NCBI RefSeq assembly: GCF_017308975.1 | Contig: NZ_JADWPD010000025.1 | Location: forward strand, 1-64,000 | Origin: Amycolatopsis sp. MtRt-6 | GTDB taxonomy: Bacteria > Actinomycetota > Actinomycetes > Mycobacteriales > Pseudonocardiaceae | Direction of reading: 5' to 3' | Length of the DNA: 64,000 nt | In this document: positions 1 through 7,613 of the stretch, one piece after another | How positions within the stretch are numbered: position 1 is the stretch's first letter | How the letters are laid out: each line of letters starts with the position of its first letter | The notes under the pieces: model-generated | What the model was told of the DNA's origin: nothing | Databases searched by the model: none | The model's input: the letters and a program-made list of their open reading frames with translations, nothing else | Position numbers and translations under genes: made by a program

Positions 1-506
1 CGGCCGGCGCCGCGGCGTTCCTCGCCGAGGTCGCCGGCCGGGTCGCCCGCCACCCCCGCGTGCTCGTCCCGGGCGGCCCGGTGGCGGACGCGCTCGGGGC
101 GCAGGGGTGCGCCGTCACGGCGGCGGGCTTCGACAGCCCGCCCACCACGCGCTTCGACGTCGTCTACGCGGGTTCGGACGTCCTCTCGCGGTGCCTCGTC
201 CAACGGGAGCAGGTCGGCTTCGTCCGCCGGCTCGCGGCGCGGCTGCGTCCGGGGGGTGCGCTGGTCGTGCAGGGGTATCACCCGGACCCGGCGGGCTGGG
301 CGGCCCACCCGCTCGTCACCGGGCAGGACCGCGTCCGCCAGACGCTGTTCCTGGCCGACGCCCGCGTGCCGCTGCGCTATGTGTGGCCCGCGGAGCTGGA
401 CCTCATGGCCGAGCTGGCCGAACTGGCGCTCGACAGTCGCTGGGGCGGCTGGTACGGCGAGCCCGTGGTGTGCGGCGGACCGGCTGTCTCGCTGTATCGG
501 AGCTGA
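1..506 (+). CDS. SAM-dependent methyltransferase, C-terminal part (5' truncated by window)
   Basis: The frame is open from the left edge and ends at the TGA at 504-506, so only the C-terminal ~167 residues are visible. A strand-turn of the form RLRPGGALVVQGYHP, followed by a Trp/Tyr-rich end (RWGGWYGEP), fits the post-motif-III half of a class I Rossmann methyltransferase. The SAM-binding GxGxG loop would lie upstream of the window. A GTG at 60 could start a shorter protein, but the upstream codons remain in frame and coding-like, so I treat this as a continuation. Substrate unknown. It converges on the SARP gene at 601 across a hairpin terminator. Confidence 0.6.
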   Translation, partial: AGAAAFLAEVAGRVARHPRVLVPGGPVADALGAQGCAVTAAGFDSPPTTRFDVVYAGSDVLSRCLVQREQVGFVRRLAARLRPGGALVVQGYHPDPAGWAAHPLVTGQDRVRQTLFLADARVPLRYVWPAELDLMAELAELALDSRWGGWYGEPVVCGGPAVSLYRS

Positions 507-541
507 ACCGGCGGCGGCCCGCCGCCGGACCCGGAACGACG

Positions 542-579
542 GCGGCCCGGTCCCCGCTCGTGGCGGTGGACCGGGCCGC
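542..579. terminator. Bidirectional hairpin between convergent genes
   Basis: A 12-bp perfect inverted repeat (542-553 with 568-579) and a 14-nt loop sit between the stop of the methyltransferase (506) and the stop of the SARP gene (601). There is no U-tract, as is usual in actinomycetes. Confidence 0.6.
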
Positions 580-600
580 TGGGACCGGACGCGGGCCGGG

Positions 601-1365
601 TCAGACCGCGTCGGACAGTTCGCCGACCAGGATGCTGTGGTGCAGCTTCCGCAGCGAGCTGCCGGGCTCGATGCCCAGCTGCTGGACCAGGTGGTGCCGG
701 GCGGAGGCGAAGGTCTCCAGCGCCTCGGCGCGGCGGTTCGACCGCAGCAGGGCGGTCATCAGGAATTCGTAGAACGTCTCGCGCAGCGTGTGCTCCTTCG
801 CCAGCGCGGAAAGCTGTCCGACGACCTCGCGGTGCCGCCCGATCAGCAGCTCGGTCTCCATCAGCAGTTCCAGGCACTCCAGCCGGCTCTCCTCCAGCAG
901 GGCGGCGTAGGCCTGGACGTCGGGCGAGTCGATGAAGCCGCCGAACAGTTCGCCGCGCCACAGGTTCGCGGCCTCGCGCAGGACGGCCGCGGCCTCCTTG
1001 TAGCCGCGGTCCCGGTACAGGGTCCGGCCGTGCTGGTAGAGGCGGGTGAACCGGTCGGCGTCGAGCTCGTCGAGCCCGACGTGCAGCGAATAACCGCGAG
1101 GGCTGGTGACGACGGGACTGTCGTCCGCGTCGTCACCCGTGCCGCGCAGCAGCTTGCGCAGCTGCGAGACGTAGACGTAGAGGGCGGCGCTGGCCCGGGC
1201 CGGCGGGTGCTCGCCCCACAGCTCGCCGATCAGCTGCTCGGTGGTCACCACCTGGTTGCGCTTGGCCAGCAGGACGGCGAGCAGCGTCTCGACCTTGCGT
1301 GCGCGCGGGGCGCTGACGCCGGGCCGTCCGCCGACTGCCAGTTGCCCGAGTATCTCGTATTTCAT
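601..1365 (-). CDS. SARP-family transcriptional activator (small, DnrI/RedD type)
   Basis: 254 aa. Residues 1-90 form an OmpR-like winged-helix DNA-binding domain (MKYEILGQLAV start; ..PRARKVETLLAVLLAKRNQVV..; YVSQLRKLLRG). Residues ~95-245 form the bacterial transcriptional activation domain (LDADRFTRL..., EALETFASARHHLVQQLGIEPG). The length matches minimal SARPs without ATPase or TPR domains. ATG at 1365 was chosen over longer upstream starts because GGAGGG lies 6-7 nt before it and the protein then begins exactly at the family N-terminus. Small SARPs switch on antibiotic genes in cis. The gene is divergent from a butyrolactone-receptor homologue at 1655, and the promoter between carries receptor-type boxes, so it is probably the main output of the signalling island. 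Confidence 0.93.
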   Translation of the reverse strand: MKYEILGQLAVGGRPGVSAPRARKVETLLAVLLAKRNQVVTTEQLIGELWGEHPPARASAALYVYVSQLRKLLRGTGDDADDSPVVTSPRGYSLHVGLDELDADRFTRLYQHGRTLYRDRGYKEAAAVLREAANLWRGELFGGFIDSPDVQAYAALLEESRLECLELLMETELLIGRHREVVGQLSALAKEHTLRETFYEFLMTALLRSNRRAEALETFASARHHLVQQLGIEPGSSLRKLHHSILVGELSDAV

Positions 1366-1460
1366 GCCAGTACCCTCCGGAGTCCGCGTCGATCGGGACT
1401 GCCCGGCCCGGCGCCCCCAGTGTGTCCAGCGCCCGTGTGCCCGGTCCCACAACGGGAAGC

Positions 1461-1513
1461 GTACCAAACCGACCTCCCGGTTTCCAACACAAAACCGGGA
1501 GGTTGGTCTTTTT
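1461..1513. promoter_or_regulatory. Paired ARE-like boxes in the SARP/TetR divergent promoter
   Basis: Two boxes with cores AAACCG...CGGTTT (1466-1483) and AAACCGGGAGGTTGGT (1492-1507) face each other as a 16-nt inverted repeat with one mismatch (1468-1483 against 1492-1507) separated by 8 nt. Both resemble autoregulatory elements bound by ArpA/ScbR-type receptors. They lie 96-150 bp upstream of the SARP ATG, a good position for repression. Confidence 0.6.
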
Positions 1514-1567
1514 CTGGTCGATCAAGGTCGAAAACGCTTGCCTGGGGCGGATTTCGCGCTCCTCAAG

Positions 1568-1593
1568 TTTGTAAACCGGGCGGTTGGTATGTT
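1568..1593. promoter_or_regulatory. ARE-like box upstream of the TetR gene at 1655
   Basis: The core AAACCGGGCGGTTGGTATG closely matches the core AAACCGCTCGGTTGGTATG in the other divergent promoter at 3094-3123. Only the two central bases differ. It lies ~65 bp upstream of the GTG at 1655, suggesting autoregulation by a butyrolactone receptor. Confidence 0.65.
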
Positions 1594-1654
1594 ATGGTCG
1601 ACCAGGAGGCGCGGGACCCTGCGTCCGGTGAGGTCGAGTGCGAGGGGGGCGACG

Positions 1655-2278
1655 GTGACCAAGCAGGCACGCTCGGAACACACGCGGCGCCTGTTGCTGG
1701 AAGCCGCGGCCGAGCTGCTGCACCAGGACGGCTACGCGGCCACCAGCATGGTGGGCATCTCGCAGGCGGCGGGAGTCACCAAGGGTGGCCTGTACTTCCA
1801 CTTCTCCTCCAAGGACGAAATCTGTGCCGAGGTGCAGGGCGCCGCGGTACGGGTGCTGCACGAGCACGTGCGCAGGCAGCTCGTCGTGCCGGGGCCCGCC
1901 CTGCGGCGCCTCGCCGAGCTCAGCCGCGCCCTCATGCGCTGGCTCGACACCGATCCCAAGGTCGGCGCCAGCTTCCGCATGGCGCGCGAGATGGGGTCCG
2001 CGGACGAGCGGTTCGTGGTGTTCTCCCACGCCTGGCTGGCCCAGGTCCGCCAGTACGTCGCCGACGCGCAGGCCGGCGGCGAGCTCGGCACCGGCGTGCC
2101 GCCCGAGGCCGCCGAGCTGCTGGTGGTCGTCACGTGCGTCGGCCTCGAAGCCGTCGTTTCCAGCCGGATCGTCGTGCCGGACACCGGCCTCGCCGCGACG
2201 TTGGCGAAGTTGTGGCAGCTGATCGAGCTCGCCGACCGGTCGTCGCGGCGGCCCGCTGCCCGCGGCGTGGGTGACTGA
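1655..2278 (+). CDS. TetR-family regulator, gamma-butyrolactone-receptor-like (copy 1)
   Basis: 207 aa. The N-terminal helix-turn-helix (residues ~5-52, with AGVTKGGLYFHFSSKDE) is the signature of ArpA/ScbR-type receptors. The C-terminal domain has the conserved Trp (HAWLAQVRQY) followed by ...AGGEL. GTG at 1655 was chosen because GAGGGGGG lies ~5 nt upstream; an ATG at about 1594 has no comparable ribosome site and would add a non-family N-terminus. It is divergent from the small SARP with receptor-type boxes between. It is less like the ScbR consensus than the second copy at 2347, so it may be a pseudo-receptor that binds antibiotics or biosynthetic intermediates, or a true ligand receptor; sequence alone does not decide. 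It converges on copy 2 across a strong hairpin. Confidence 0.85.
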   Translation: MTKQARSEHTRRLLLEAAAELLHQDGYAATSMVGISQAAGVTKGGLYFHFSSKDEICAEVQGAAVRVLHEHVRRQLVVPGPALRRLAELSRALMRWLDTDPKVGASFRMAREMGSADERFVVFSHAWLAQVRQYVADAQAGGELGTGVPPEAAELLVVVTCVGLEAVVSSRIVVPDTGLAATLAKLWQLIELADRSSRRPAARGVGD

Positions 2279-2303
2279 GGACGGCCTTCCGCCGTGGGCA
2301 AGA

Positions 2304-2338
2304 AAAACGGGGCGGCACCGCCGGTGCCGCCCCGTTTT
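2304..2338. terminator. Bidirectional terminator between the two receptor genes
   Basis: A 16-bp perfect stem (2304-2319 with 2323-2338) with a 3-nt loop and flanking A4/T4 runs acts as an intrinsic terminator in both directions. It separates the convergent stops at 2278 and 2347. Confidence 0.9.
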
Positions 2339-2346
2339 CCCGTGTC

Positions 2347-2982
2347 TCAAGCCGTGGCGGGTTCCCTGGTGCTGGGCGTGCCCATCGGGTTGAACCGGTG
2401 CAGCCGGCGGGGCGGCACCACGGAGTTCAGGATCGTGGTCCACATAAAGGTGGTCCGTTCCAGCAGGTCCGACCGCCCGGTCAGCACCTGCGAGCTCAGC
2501 TGGACCCCGGTGAAGGAGCCCACCACGTAGTGCGCGAGGTCGTGGGCGTTGATCTCCTTGCGCAGGTCGCCGGCCGCCTTCGCCGCGAGCAGGCAGCCGT
2601 GGATCGTGTCGATCCACCGCTTGTACGCGTTGCCCGCCGGCGTGATGAACGAGCCGTGTTCGATGACGAGCCGGATGCTGGCCCGGACCCGGACGTCGGA
2701 CAGCAGGCTGGCCGCCATCCCCTGGGTGAGGTTGATGACCGTCTGCAGCCCGGGCTCCTCGATCGCGGACAGGGGTTCCCAGACCGTGAACTGCTCGTCG
2801 ATGAGCGCGTCCGCCAGATCTTCCTTGGACTTGAAGTGGAAGTACAGCGCGCCCTTCGTGACACCCGCCTCGGCCAGGATCTCCGACAGGCTCGCACCGA
2901 GAAAGCCGACCGCGTCGAACCGCGAGGCCGCGGCCTCGAGGATCGCGTTCCGCGTCTGCTCCGCACGCTCTTGGCGAGCCAC
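2347..2982 (-). CDS. Gamma-butyrolactone receptor (ArpA/ScbR-like TetR repressor)
   Basis: 211 aa. It begins VARQERAEQTR, followed by an HTH with AGVTKGALYFHFKSKEDLA, nearly the family consensus. The ligand domain keeps the conserved Trp in YKRWIDTIHGCL. GTG at 2982 follows AAAGGAG with 5 nt spacing, which decides the start; a longer ATG/GTG frame to 3027 lacks such a site. The gene is divergent from the AfsA-like synthase (3198), the classical scbR/scbA arrangement. Receptors of this family repress target genes until a butyrolactone signal releases them. A box at 3094-3123 in the shared promoter is the likely operator for itself and the synthase. Confidence 0.92.
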   Translation of the reverse strand: MARQERAEQTRNAILEAAASRFDAVGFLGASLSEILAEAGVTKGALYFHFKSKEDLADALIDEQFTVWEPLSAIEEPGLQTVINLTQGMAASLLSDVRVRASIRLVIEHGSFITPAGNAYKRWIDTIHGCLLAAKAAGDLRKEINAHDLAHYVVGSFTGVQLSSQVLTGRSDLLERTTFMWTTILNSVVPPRRLHRFNPMGTPSTREPATA

Positions 2983-3093
2983 CTCAACTCCTTTCACCGG
3001 TCGCCGGGATGATCCACACTGGACCATCCGGCCGCACCCGGGTTCGTTGCGTCAACGTGCCCACTCTACGTCCCGCGCCGCGGGAAGGCCAGT

Positions 3094-3123
3094 GAAAAAA
3101 ACCGCTCGGTTGGTATGGTTTTC
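3094..3123. promoter_or_regulatory. ARE-like operator between receptor and synthase genes
   Basis: The core AAACCGCTCGGTTGGTATG, flanked by runs of A and T, resembles ScbR/BarA autoregulatory elements. It is almost identical to the box at 1568-1593. It lies ~110 bp upstream of the receptor GTG and ~75 bp upstream of the synthase ATG. Confidence 0.7.
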
Positions 3124-3197
3124 ACCCACCGATTCGGCTACAAATGTCATGGGGGGAGTACTGGGGTACTGGGGTAGATCATTCTGGGAGGACCGTC

Positions 3198-4166
3198 ATG
3201 GTCAGCACGGTGATTCAAGGTTCTGCGCTCGAAATACCCGAAACCAAGATCGACGGAAGGCCGGCGACGACAGCGGTCGACTTCCAGCAGACCATCCCGC
3301 GGAGCCTCGTGCACCGCGCGGCGGTCTCGGAAGTCTTCGTCACCGACCTGCACATCCTCGGGGAAGACCGGTTCGAAGTCGGCGCGCAGTGGCCGCGCCG
3401 GCACAGCTTCTTCGGACCGAGGACGCCGGAGTTCCACGACCCGATGCTGTACGCGGAGACGGTCCGCCAGGCCGCGCTGCTGATCGCGCACCGGGCCTAC
3501 GGCGTGCCGATCAGCCACAGCTTCCTGTCCGACGGGAAGACGTACTCGGTCGACAAGGCGGGACTGGCCACGCTGGGGCGGCCGGTCGACGTGGTCCTGC
3601 GGGTCAGCGCGCACGAGATCGAGTACCGGGGCAAGAACGTCGGCGGCATGCGGCTGGACGTCGAATGCTTCCGCGACGGCCAGCAGATCGGTACGAGCAC
3701 GGAGCAGTGGCGCTGCGTCTCCCCGGCGGTCTACCGCCGGGTACGGGGCGATCACTTCGCGGCGACACCGTTCCAGGCGGCGATCCTGCCCGCGGTCGCC
3801 CCGGCGTCGGTCGGCCGCGACCGCGCGGAGGACGTGCTGGTGGCGGCGACACCGACGGACGGCACCTGGTCGTTGCGGTGCGACCCGGACCACGCGGTGC
3901 TCTTCGACCACGCGGTCGACCACGTGCCGGGCATGGCGCTCATCGAAGGCGCGCGGCAGGCGGCCCTGCTGGCGGTCGGCGACCCGCACGCCATCCCCGC
4001 GCACGCGGACTTCCGGTTCGACACCTACGTGGAGTTCGACTCCGACTGCCGGCTGGTGGCCGAAGCCGACTCCGCCGGACCGGACCGCCTGCAGACCGTC
4101 CGGGTCGACATCCGGCAGAAGGGCGCCACGGCCGCGCACGGCACGCTGGGGATGCGTTTGTCGTGA
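3198..4166 (+). CDS. A-factor/gamma-butyrolactone synthase (AfsA/ScbA family)
   Basis: 322 aa containing the two AfsA hot-dog repeats. The first has HDPMLYAETVRQAALLIAHRAYGVP and the second has DHVPGMALIEGARQAALLAVG; both carry the Glu/Arg-Gln-Ala pattern typical of the family. Members condense a beta-ketoacyl thioester with dihydroxyacetone phosphate, the first committed step to gamma-butyrolactone signals, in the cytosol. ATG at 3198 follows GGGAGGACC; an upstream in-frame ATG at 3144 lacks a good site. The gene shares an operator-bearing promoter with the receptor at 2982 and overlaps the next reductase by 4 bp, so the two are translationally coupled. Confidence 0.93.
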   Translation: MVSTVIQGSALEIPETKIDGRPATTAVDFQQTIPRSLVHRAAVSEVFVTDLHILGEDRFEVGAQWPRRHSFFGPRTPEFHDPMLYAETVRQAALLIAHRAYGVPISHSFLSDGKTYSVDKAGLATLGRPVDVVLRVSAHEIEYRGKNVGGMRLDVECFRDGQQIGTSTEQWRCVSPAVYRRVRGDHFAATPFQAAILPAVAPASVGRDRAEDVLVAATPTDGTWSLRCDPDHAVLFDHAVDHVPGMALIEGARQAALLAVGDPHAIPAHADFRFDTYVEFDSDCRLVAEADSAGPDRLQTVRVDIRQKGATAAHGTLGMRLS

Positions 4167-5146
4167 GTGCCGGGGAGTCGACGGACATCCTGGTGACGGG
4201 TGCGACCGGCTTCATCGGCACCGCGGTGCTGCGCGAGCTGGTCGCGCGTGGCATGGGCGCACGGGTCCGCGTCCTCGTCCGGGGCCCGGTGCCGGCGTGG
4301 ATGACGGACGCCGGTGTGACGACGTGGCGGGGTGACCTCACCGACGCGCCGAGCCTCGCCGGGTTGTGCGCCGGGATCGGCAGCCTGGTGCACCTCGCGT
4401 CGCAGGTGGGCGGGGAGCCCGCGTTGTGCACCGCCGTCAACGAGGACGGCACGGCGAAGATCCTCGCGGAGGCCCGCAGCGCGGGCACCGCGCACGTGGT
4501 GTACCTGAGCACGTGCGCGGTCTACCGCGACGGCGTCCACCGGGGCGCGGCGGAACCGGCCGGCGGGGCCGGGCTGGCGACGGAGCCGGCGTCGCCGACC
4601 AGCCGGAGCAGGCTGGCGGGGGAGCGCCTGGTGCTGGCGGCCGGCGGCACCGTGCTGCGGCCGCACCTGATCTACGGCACCGGTGACCGCCACGTGGTGC
4701 CGGTACTGGCCCGCTGGATCCGGGCGGTCCCGGCCTGGGCGGCGGGCGGCGCGGCGAGCACGTCCCTGGTGGCGGTGGCCGACCTGGCGGCGGCGATCGC
4801 GGTGCTCGCGCTCGACCCGCGGCCCCGCCGTGGCGCCGAGGTCTTCCACGTGGCCGACCCGCACCCGGTCCGGGTCCGCGGGCTGGTCACCGCGATGTGC
4901 GAGCTGCTCGGCCTGCCGGTGCCGGTCGCGGACCTGCCGCTCGCCGAACACCGCGCTCGCACGCGCGTGGCACTGCCGTCGCTGAGCGACCACCAGTACT
5001 CCCTGCTCACGCAGGACCACTGGTACGAGAGCAGCCGCATCTGGGACCGCACCGGCGTCTCCCCGGGGCCGGGTTTCGGCCGCCGCCTGGCGGAGGCGGC
5101 GGACTGGTACCGCGAGTCACTGGGGATCCGCCTGCCGGTCGCCTGA
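4163..5146 (+). CDS. NAD(P)-dependent epimerase/reductase, probably in butyrolactone maturation
   Basis: 327 aa extended short-chain dehydrogenase. The N-terminal Rossmann motif is TGATGFIGTAVL (about residues 11-22). The catalytic region has YLSTCAVYRDG, a Ser/Thr-rich stretch before Tyr rather than a perfect YxxxK, so the catalytic pair is uncertain. The GTG start at 4163 overlaps the TGA of the synthase (GTGA). In Streptomyces such epimerase-like genes sit beside afsA homologues and take part in signal maturation. That role is inferred here from position. Confidence 0.85.
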   Translation: MSAGESTDILVTGATGFIGTAVLRELVARGMGARVRVLVRGPVPAWMTDAGVTTWRGDLTDAPSLAGLCAGIGSLVHLASQVGGEPALCTAVNEDGTAKILAEARSAGTAHVVYLSTCAVYRDGVHRGAAEPAGGAGLATEPASPTSRSRLAGERLVLAAGGTVLRPHLIYGTGDRHVVPVLARWIRAVPAWAAGGAASTSLVAVADLAAAIAVLALDPRPRRGAEVFHVADPHPVRVRGLVTAMCELLGLPVPVADLPLAEHRARTRVALPSLSDHQYSLLTQDHWYESSRIWDRTGVSPGPGFGRRLAEAADWYRESLGIRLPVA

Positions 5147-5197
5147 GCCGGATCGCCACGGCCGCAACCGTCCACTGAGGACGGAGTGAATCGGGGT

Positions 5198-5237
5198 GGG
5201 GTGAACGATGCGTTACCCGGTACGAGTCGTTCACCCC
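5198..5237. terminator. Bidirectional hairpin terminator
   Basis: An 11-bp perfect inverted repeat (GGGGTGAACGA at 5198-5208, complement at 5227-5237) with an 18-nt loop separates the convergent stops at 5146 and 5278. Confidence 0.7.
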
Positions 5238-5277
5238 ATCAGGTTGCCCGCCTTGATCCCGGGCTCGACCGGGGCGG

Positions 5278-6210
5278 TCAGCCGGCGAGCTTGCCGAGTT
5301 CGGCGATGTCCTCATCGGACAGTTTGAGGCCGGCCGCCGCGATGTTCTCCTCGAGGTGGGCCGCGTTCTTCGTGCCGGGGATCAGCAGGATCGACGGCGA
5401 CCGGGCCAGCAGCCAAGCCAGGGCGACCTGCGTGCGGCTCGCGTTGGTGCGCTCGGCGACGCCGTCGAGGGTCTTCTCCTGCTCGTCGGTCGGGCCCATG
5501 CCCGGCGGCAGCCGGGACTTGTCCAGCCCCGGCTTCAGCATGCCGGCCGCGAGCGGGAAGTACGGCACGAACGCGATCCCGTTCTGCTCGCAGTGGGTGA
5601 GCACCTCCGCCGCGCGGTCGAGCAGGTGGAAGCGGTTCTGCACGGACACGACCGGCGCCTGCTTGCGGGCTTCCTCGATCTGCTCGACGGTCACGCCGCT
5701 GAGGCCGAGGTTCTTGATCAGGCCACGCTCACGCAGCTTGACCAGGGTCTGGAAGGAGTCGGCGAAGGACGTCGACTCGTCGGGGAACATCAGGCCGTCG
5801 CCGCCGACCCGCAGGTACACCAGGTCGAGCACGCCCTTGCCCAGCCGCGCGAGGTTCTCCTCGACCTGGTCGCGCAGCGACTCGGGGGAGGCCGCGGCGT
5901 TGAACGACTTCCATTCGTCGCGCTCGACACCGACCTTCGTCGCGATGACGATGTCCTCGCGGTAGGGGGCCAGCGCCTCGCGGATCAGCTCGTTGGCCAC
6001 GTGCGGGCCGTAGGCGTCGCTGGTGTCGATGTGGTCGACGCCCAGCTCGACGGCGCGCCGGAGCACGGCGATCGCGGCGTCGTGGTCCTCCGGCGGCCCC
6101 CACACCATCTGGCCGGGCAGCTGCATGGCGCCGTAGCCCACGCGGTTGACGCTGACGCCGTCCGCCAGCCGCAGCCGTCCCGCCGCCGCGGCGTTAGTTT
6201 CGTGACTCAC
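5278..6210 (-). CDS. Aldo/keto reductase
   Basis: 310 aa TIM-barrel oxidoreductase of the AKR superfamily. The N-terminus has VNRVGYGAMQLPG, then HIDTSDAYG (catalytic Asp and Tyr) and VIATKVG (Lys). The usual active-site His segment reads VYLRVGG, so the canonical His appears replaced. The C-terminal NADPH loop is present (LIPGTKNAAHLEEN). GTG at 6210 was chosen because the protein then begins at the family's usual N-terminus behind a GAGGGG site. It overlaps the end of the upstream gene (6194-6703) by 17 bp, so the two are probably co-transcribed. Substrate not predictable; no clear link to the cluster. Confidence 0.9.
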   Translation of the reverse strand: MSHETNAAAAGRLRLADGVSVNRVGYGAMQLPGQMVWGPPEDHDAAIAVLRRAVELGVDHIDTSDAYGPHVANELIREALAPYREDIVIATKVGVERDEWKSFNAAASPESLRDQVEENLARLGKGVLDLVYLRVGGDGLMFPDESTSFADSFQTLVKLRERGLIKNLGLSGVTVEQIEEARKQAPVVSVQNRFHLLDRAAEVLTHCEQNGIAFVPYFPLAAGMLKPGLDKSRLPPGMGPTDEQEKTLDGVAERTNASRTQVALAWLLARSPSILLIPGTKNAAHLEENIAAAGLKLSDEDIAELGKLAG

Positions 6211-6703
6211 TCTCGGCCCCTCTTCGTTGTGCGCGCACGCCACCGGTGGCGCGTTGGCTGATCCGGTCGTGCACGGAGGCGGTGGTGACCCCTCCGTCGG
6301 CGTGACGGTCGAGTTTTCCGCGGTTCACCAGGTCGTGCACCGCTTGCTTCGAAACCCCCAGCATGGCTCCGGCCACGGCGTAGGAGATCGCGTCGGCGCC
6401 CGGGTGCCCGGCGCGCCAGGCCACGACGATCCCGAGCGGCGTCCGCCACCACTCGGCGGGCGGATCGAACGGCCCGTCACCGGGGTACAGGACGCTCACC
6501 AGGCGGATGGCGGTCCGCGTCGCGAGTTCCGCGTCCGCGCCCAGCATGTGCGCCGCCCACGCCCCGGCCCGCTCGGCCAGCCGGGACCGGACCGATTCCA
6601 GTTCCGATTCCAGCAGGATTTCCAGCGGGTCGAGCAAACGGGTTTCGGCCAGGGAGAGCAGCTGCGCGGTCAGGACGCTCCAAGTGGGAATCTCCATGCG
6701 CAC
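6194..6703 (-). CDS. Small DNA-binding protein with C-terminal HTH (function unknown)
   Basis: 169 aa. The N-terminal ~110 residues are a helical segment of no family I recognise (ETRLLDPLEILLESELESV). Residues ~110-150 look like an excisionase/MerR-type helix-turn-helix (AGAMLGVSKQAVHDLVNRGKL). GTG at 6703 has GGGGG about 7 nt upstream; an ATG two codons later is a possible start. The 17-bp overlap with the aldo/keto reductase suggests an operon and perhaps autoregulation. Two palindromes upstream (6752-6763, 6834-6852) are possible operators. Confidence 0.7.
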   Translation of the reverse strand: MRMEIPTWSVLTAQLLSLAETRLLDPLEILLESELESVRSRLAERAGAWAAHMLGADAELATRTAIRLVSVLYPGDGPFDPPAEWWRTPLGIVVAWRAGHPGADAISYAVAGAMLGVSKQAVHDLVNRGKLDRHADGGVTTASVHDRISQRATGGVRAQRRGAESESRN

Positions 6704-6751
6704 AGCATCCCCCTAGGTCGATCGTCCGGCAGTGGTGTGGGGTGCTTGACG

Positions 6752-6763
6752 CCTGACGTCAGG
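6752..6763. promoter_or_regulatory. 12-bp perfect palindrome CCTGACGTCAGG
   Basis: It is self-complementary and centred ~55 bp upstream of the GTG at 6703, a position suited to an operator of the HTH protein. There is no experimental analogue I can name. Confidence 0.4.
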
Positions 6764-6833
6764 GTGGGTAGCACAGGAATCTCCCGGTATGCCCCAGATA
6801 GCTCGATCGATTGACGAGAGCTAGTCTCCACAG

Positions 6834-6852
6834 CTTGACGGAGATCGTCAAG
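6834..6852. promoter_or_regulatory. Inverted repeat CTTGACG-n5-CGTCAAG
   Basis: A 7-bp perfect inverted repeat with a 5-nt centre, 130-150 bp upstream of the HTH gene at 6703. Operator-like, though too short and GC-poor to be a terminator. Confidence 0.35.
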
Positions 6853-7021
6853 TAGTGCGCGCGAGGTGGTCCATCCTTCGCCCGGCACCGGCGGTGACCC
6901 GGCCGGTGGCCGGCGGTGGGCCGGCACATCAGCGGGGGTGAGGAACGCTGTAGTCCGACGCCCCTTCTTCCTGTGCCGGCTGACCAAGCAGGAGGCCGAG
7001 GTCGGCGGTGACCGAGCGTGG

Positions 7022-7351
7022 TCAGTCGTCGTTCTGGGCTTCGGCGAACACCCGGAGCGCCACGTCCGGCTGGTAGGGCGCCGGCGTCCGCGGCGATCGC
7101 GTGCGCGTCCACCAGTGCGGCACTTGCGGCGGGCGCGGCGAGCCGTTCTGCGCTGTCCCTGATGGCCGGCAGCGAAGTGAGTGCGGCCGGCCAGATCCGA
7201 CGCTGGTCCGCGTCCGGCAGGTCCGGCCCGGGTTCGGCGCTTCTTCGAGCCCCGGCATTTCCCGCACGGCCTGCCACGCGAGCCGCTCCACGACGGCGGC
7301 CGGCTCGGCGCGTTGCTCCCTCTGTGGTGCTGATTCCGCAGGTAGTGGCAT
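7022..7351 (-). pseudogene. Frameshifted remnant of an unidentified gene
   Basis: Reading leftward from 7351, one frame is protein-like (AAVVERLAWQAVREMPGLEEA). Near 7238 the sense continues in a second frame (PDLPDADQRRIWPAALTSLP, then RDSAERLAAPAASAALVDAHA). Near 7070 it returns to the first frame (YQPDVALRVFAEAQNDD, stop at 7022). The joined text is regular in amino-acid content with Trp, Met and Phe, unlike shadow frames. I do not recognise the family. Two indels or a sequencing error could explain it. Confidence 0.45.
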
Positions 7352-7613
7352 GGCTCGCAGGCGTTACCGCTCTCGGGGACCCTTCGGGCAGGGGTGAAAC
7401 GTTTTCAGGCCGCTTGACGTCGTTCGGTCACAGCTGGCACCGTCGGCCGGACGAGAGTGTCTCGCCGGCTGGGGGCGATTCCGGCACCCTCGGTAACTGG
7501 GGTTCGTATTTCCGGCTGATTCACCGATTGTTCGCGCGGTGGCGCCGGATCGCGGAAATCAAACACAGCTCGCGCAGAATTCGCTCTGCGAGAGTGAGAA
7601 TGGGAGTCACAAG

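Larger units (their letters stand above)
6704..7613. other. 910-bp region without an intact gene
   Basis: I see no frame here with a convincing start, ribosome site and family resemblance. It holds two short palindromes near the left end, a frameshifted minus-strand remnant (about 7022-7351), a cre-like near-palindrome TGAAACGTTTTCA at 7395-7407, and the promoter region of the secreted protein at 7614. Confidence 0.6.

Noticed and set aside
7395..7407. TGAAACGTTTTCA as a catabolite-repression (cre) site
   Set aside because: One base short of the 14-bp symmetric cre core, no carbon-utilisation gene nearby, and CcpA-type control is not typical of actinomycetes.
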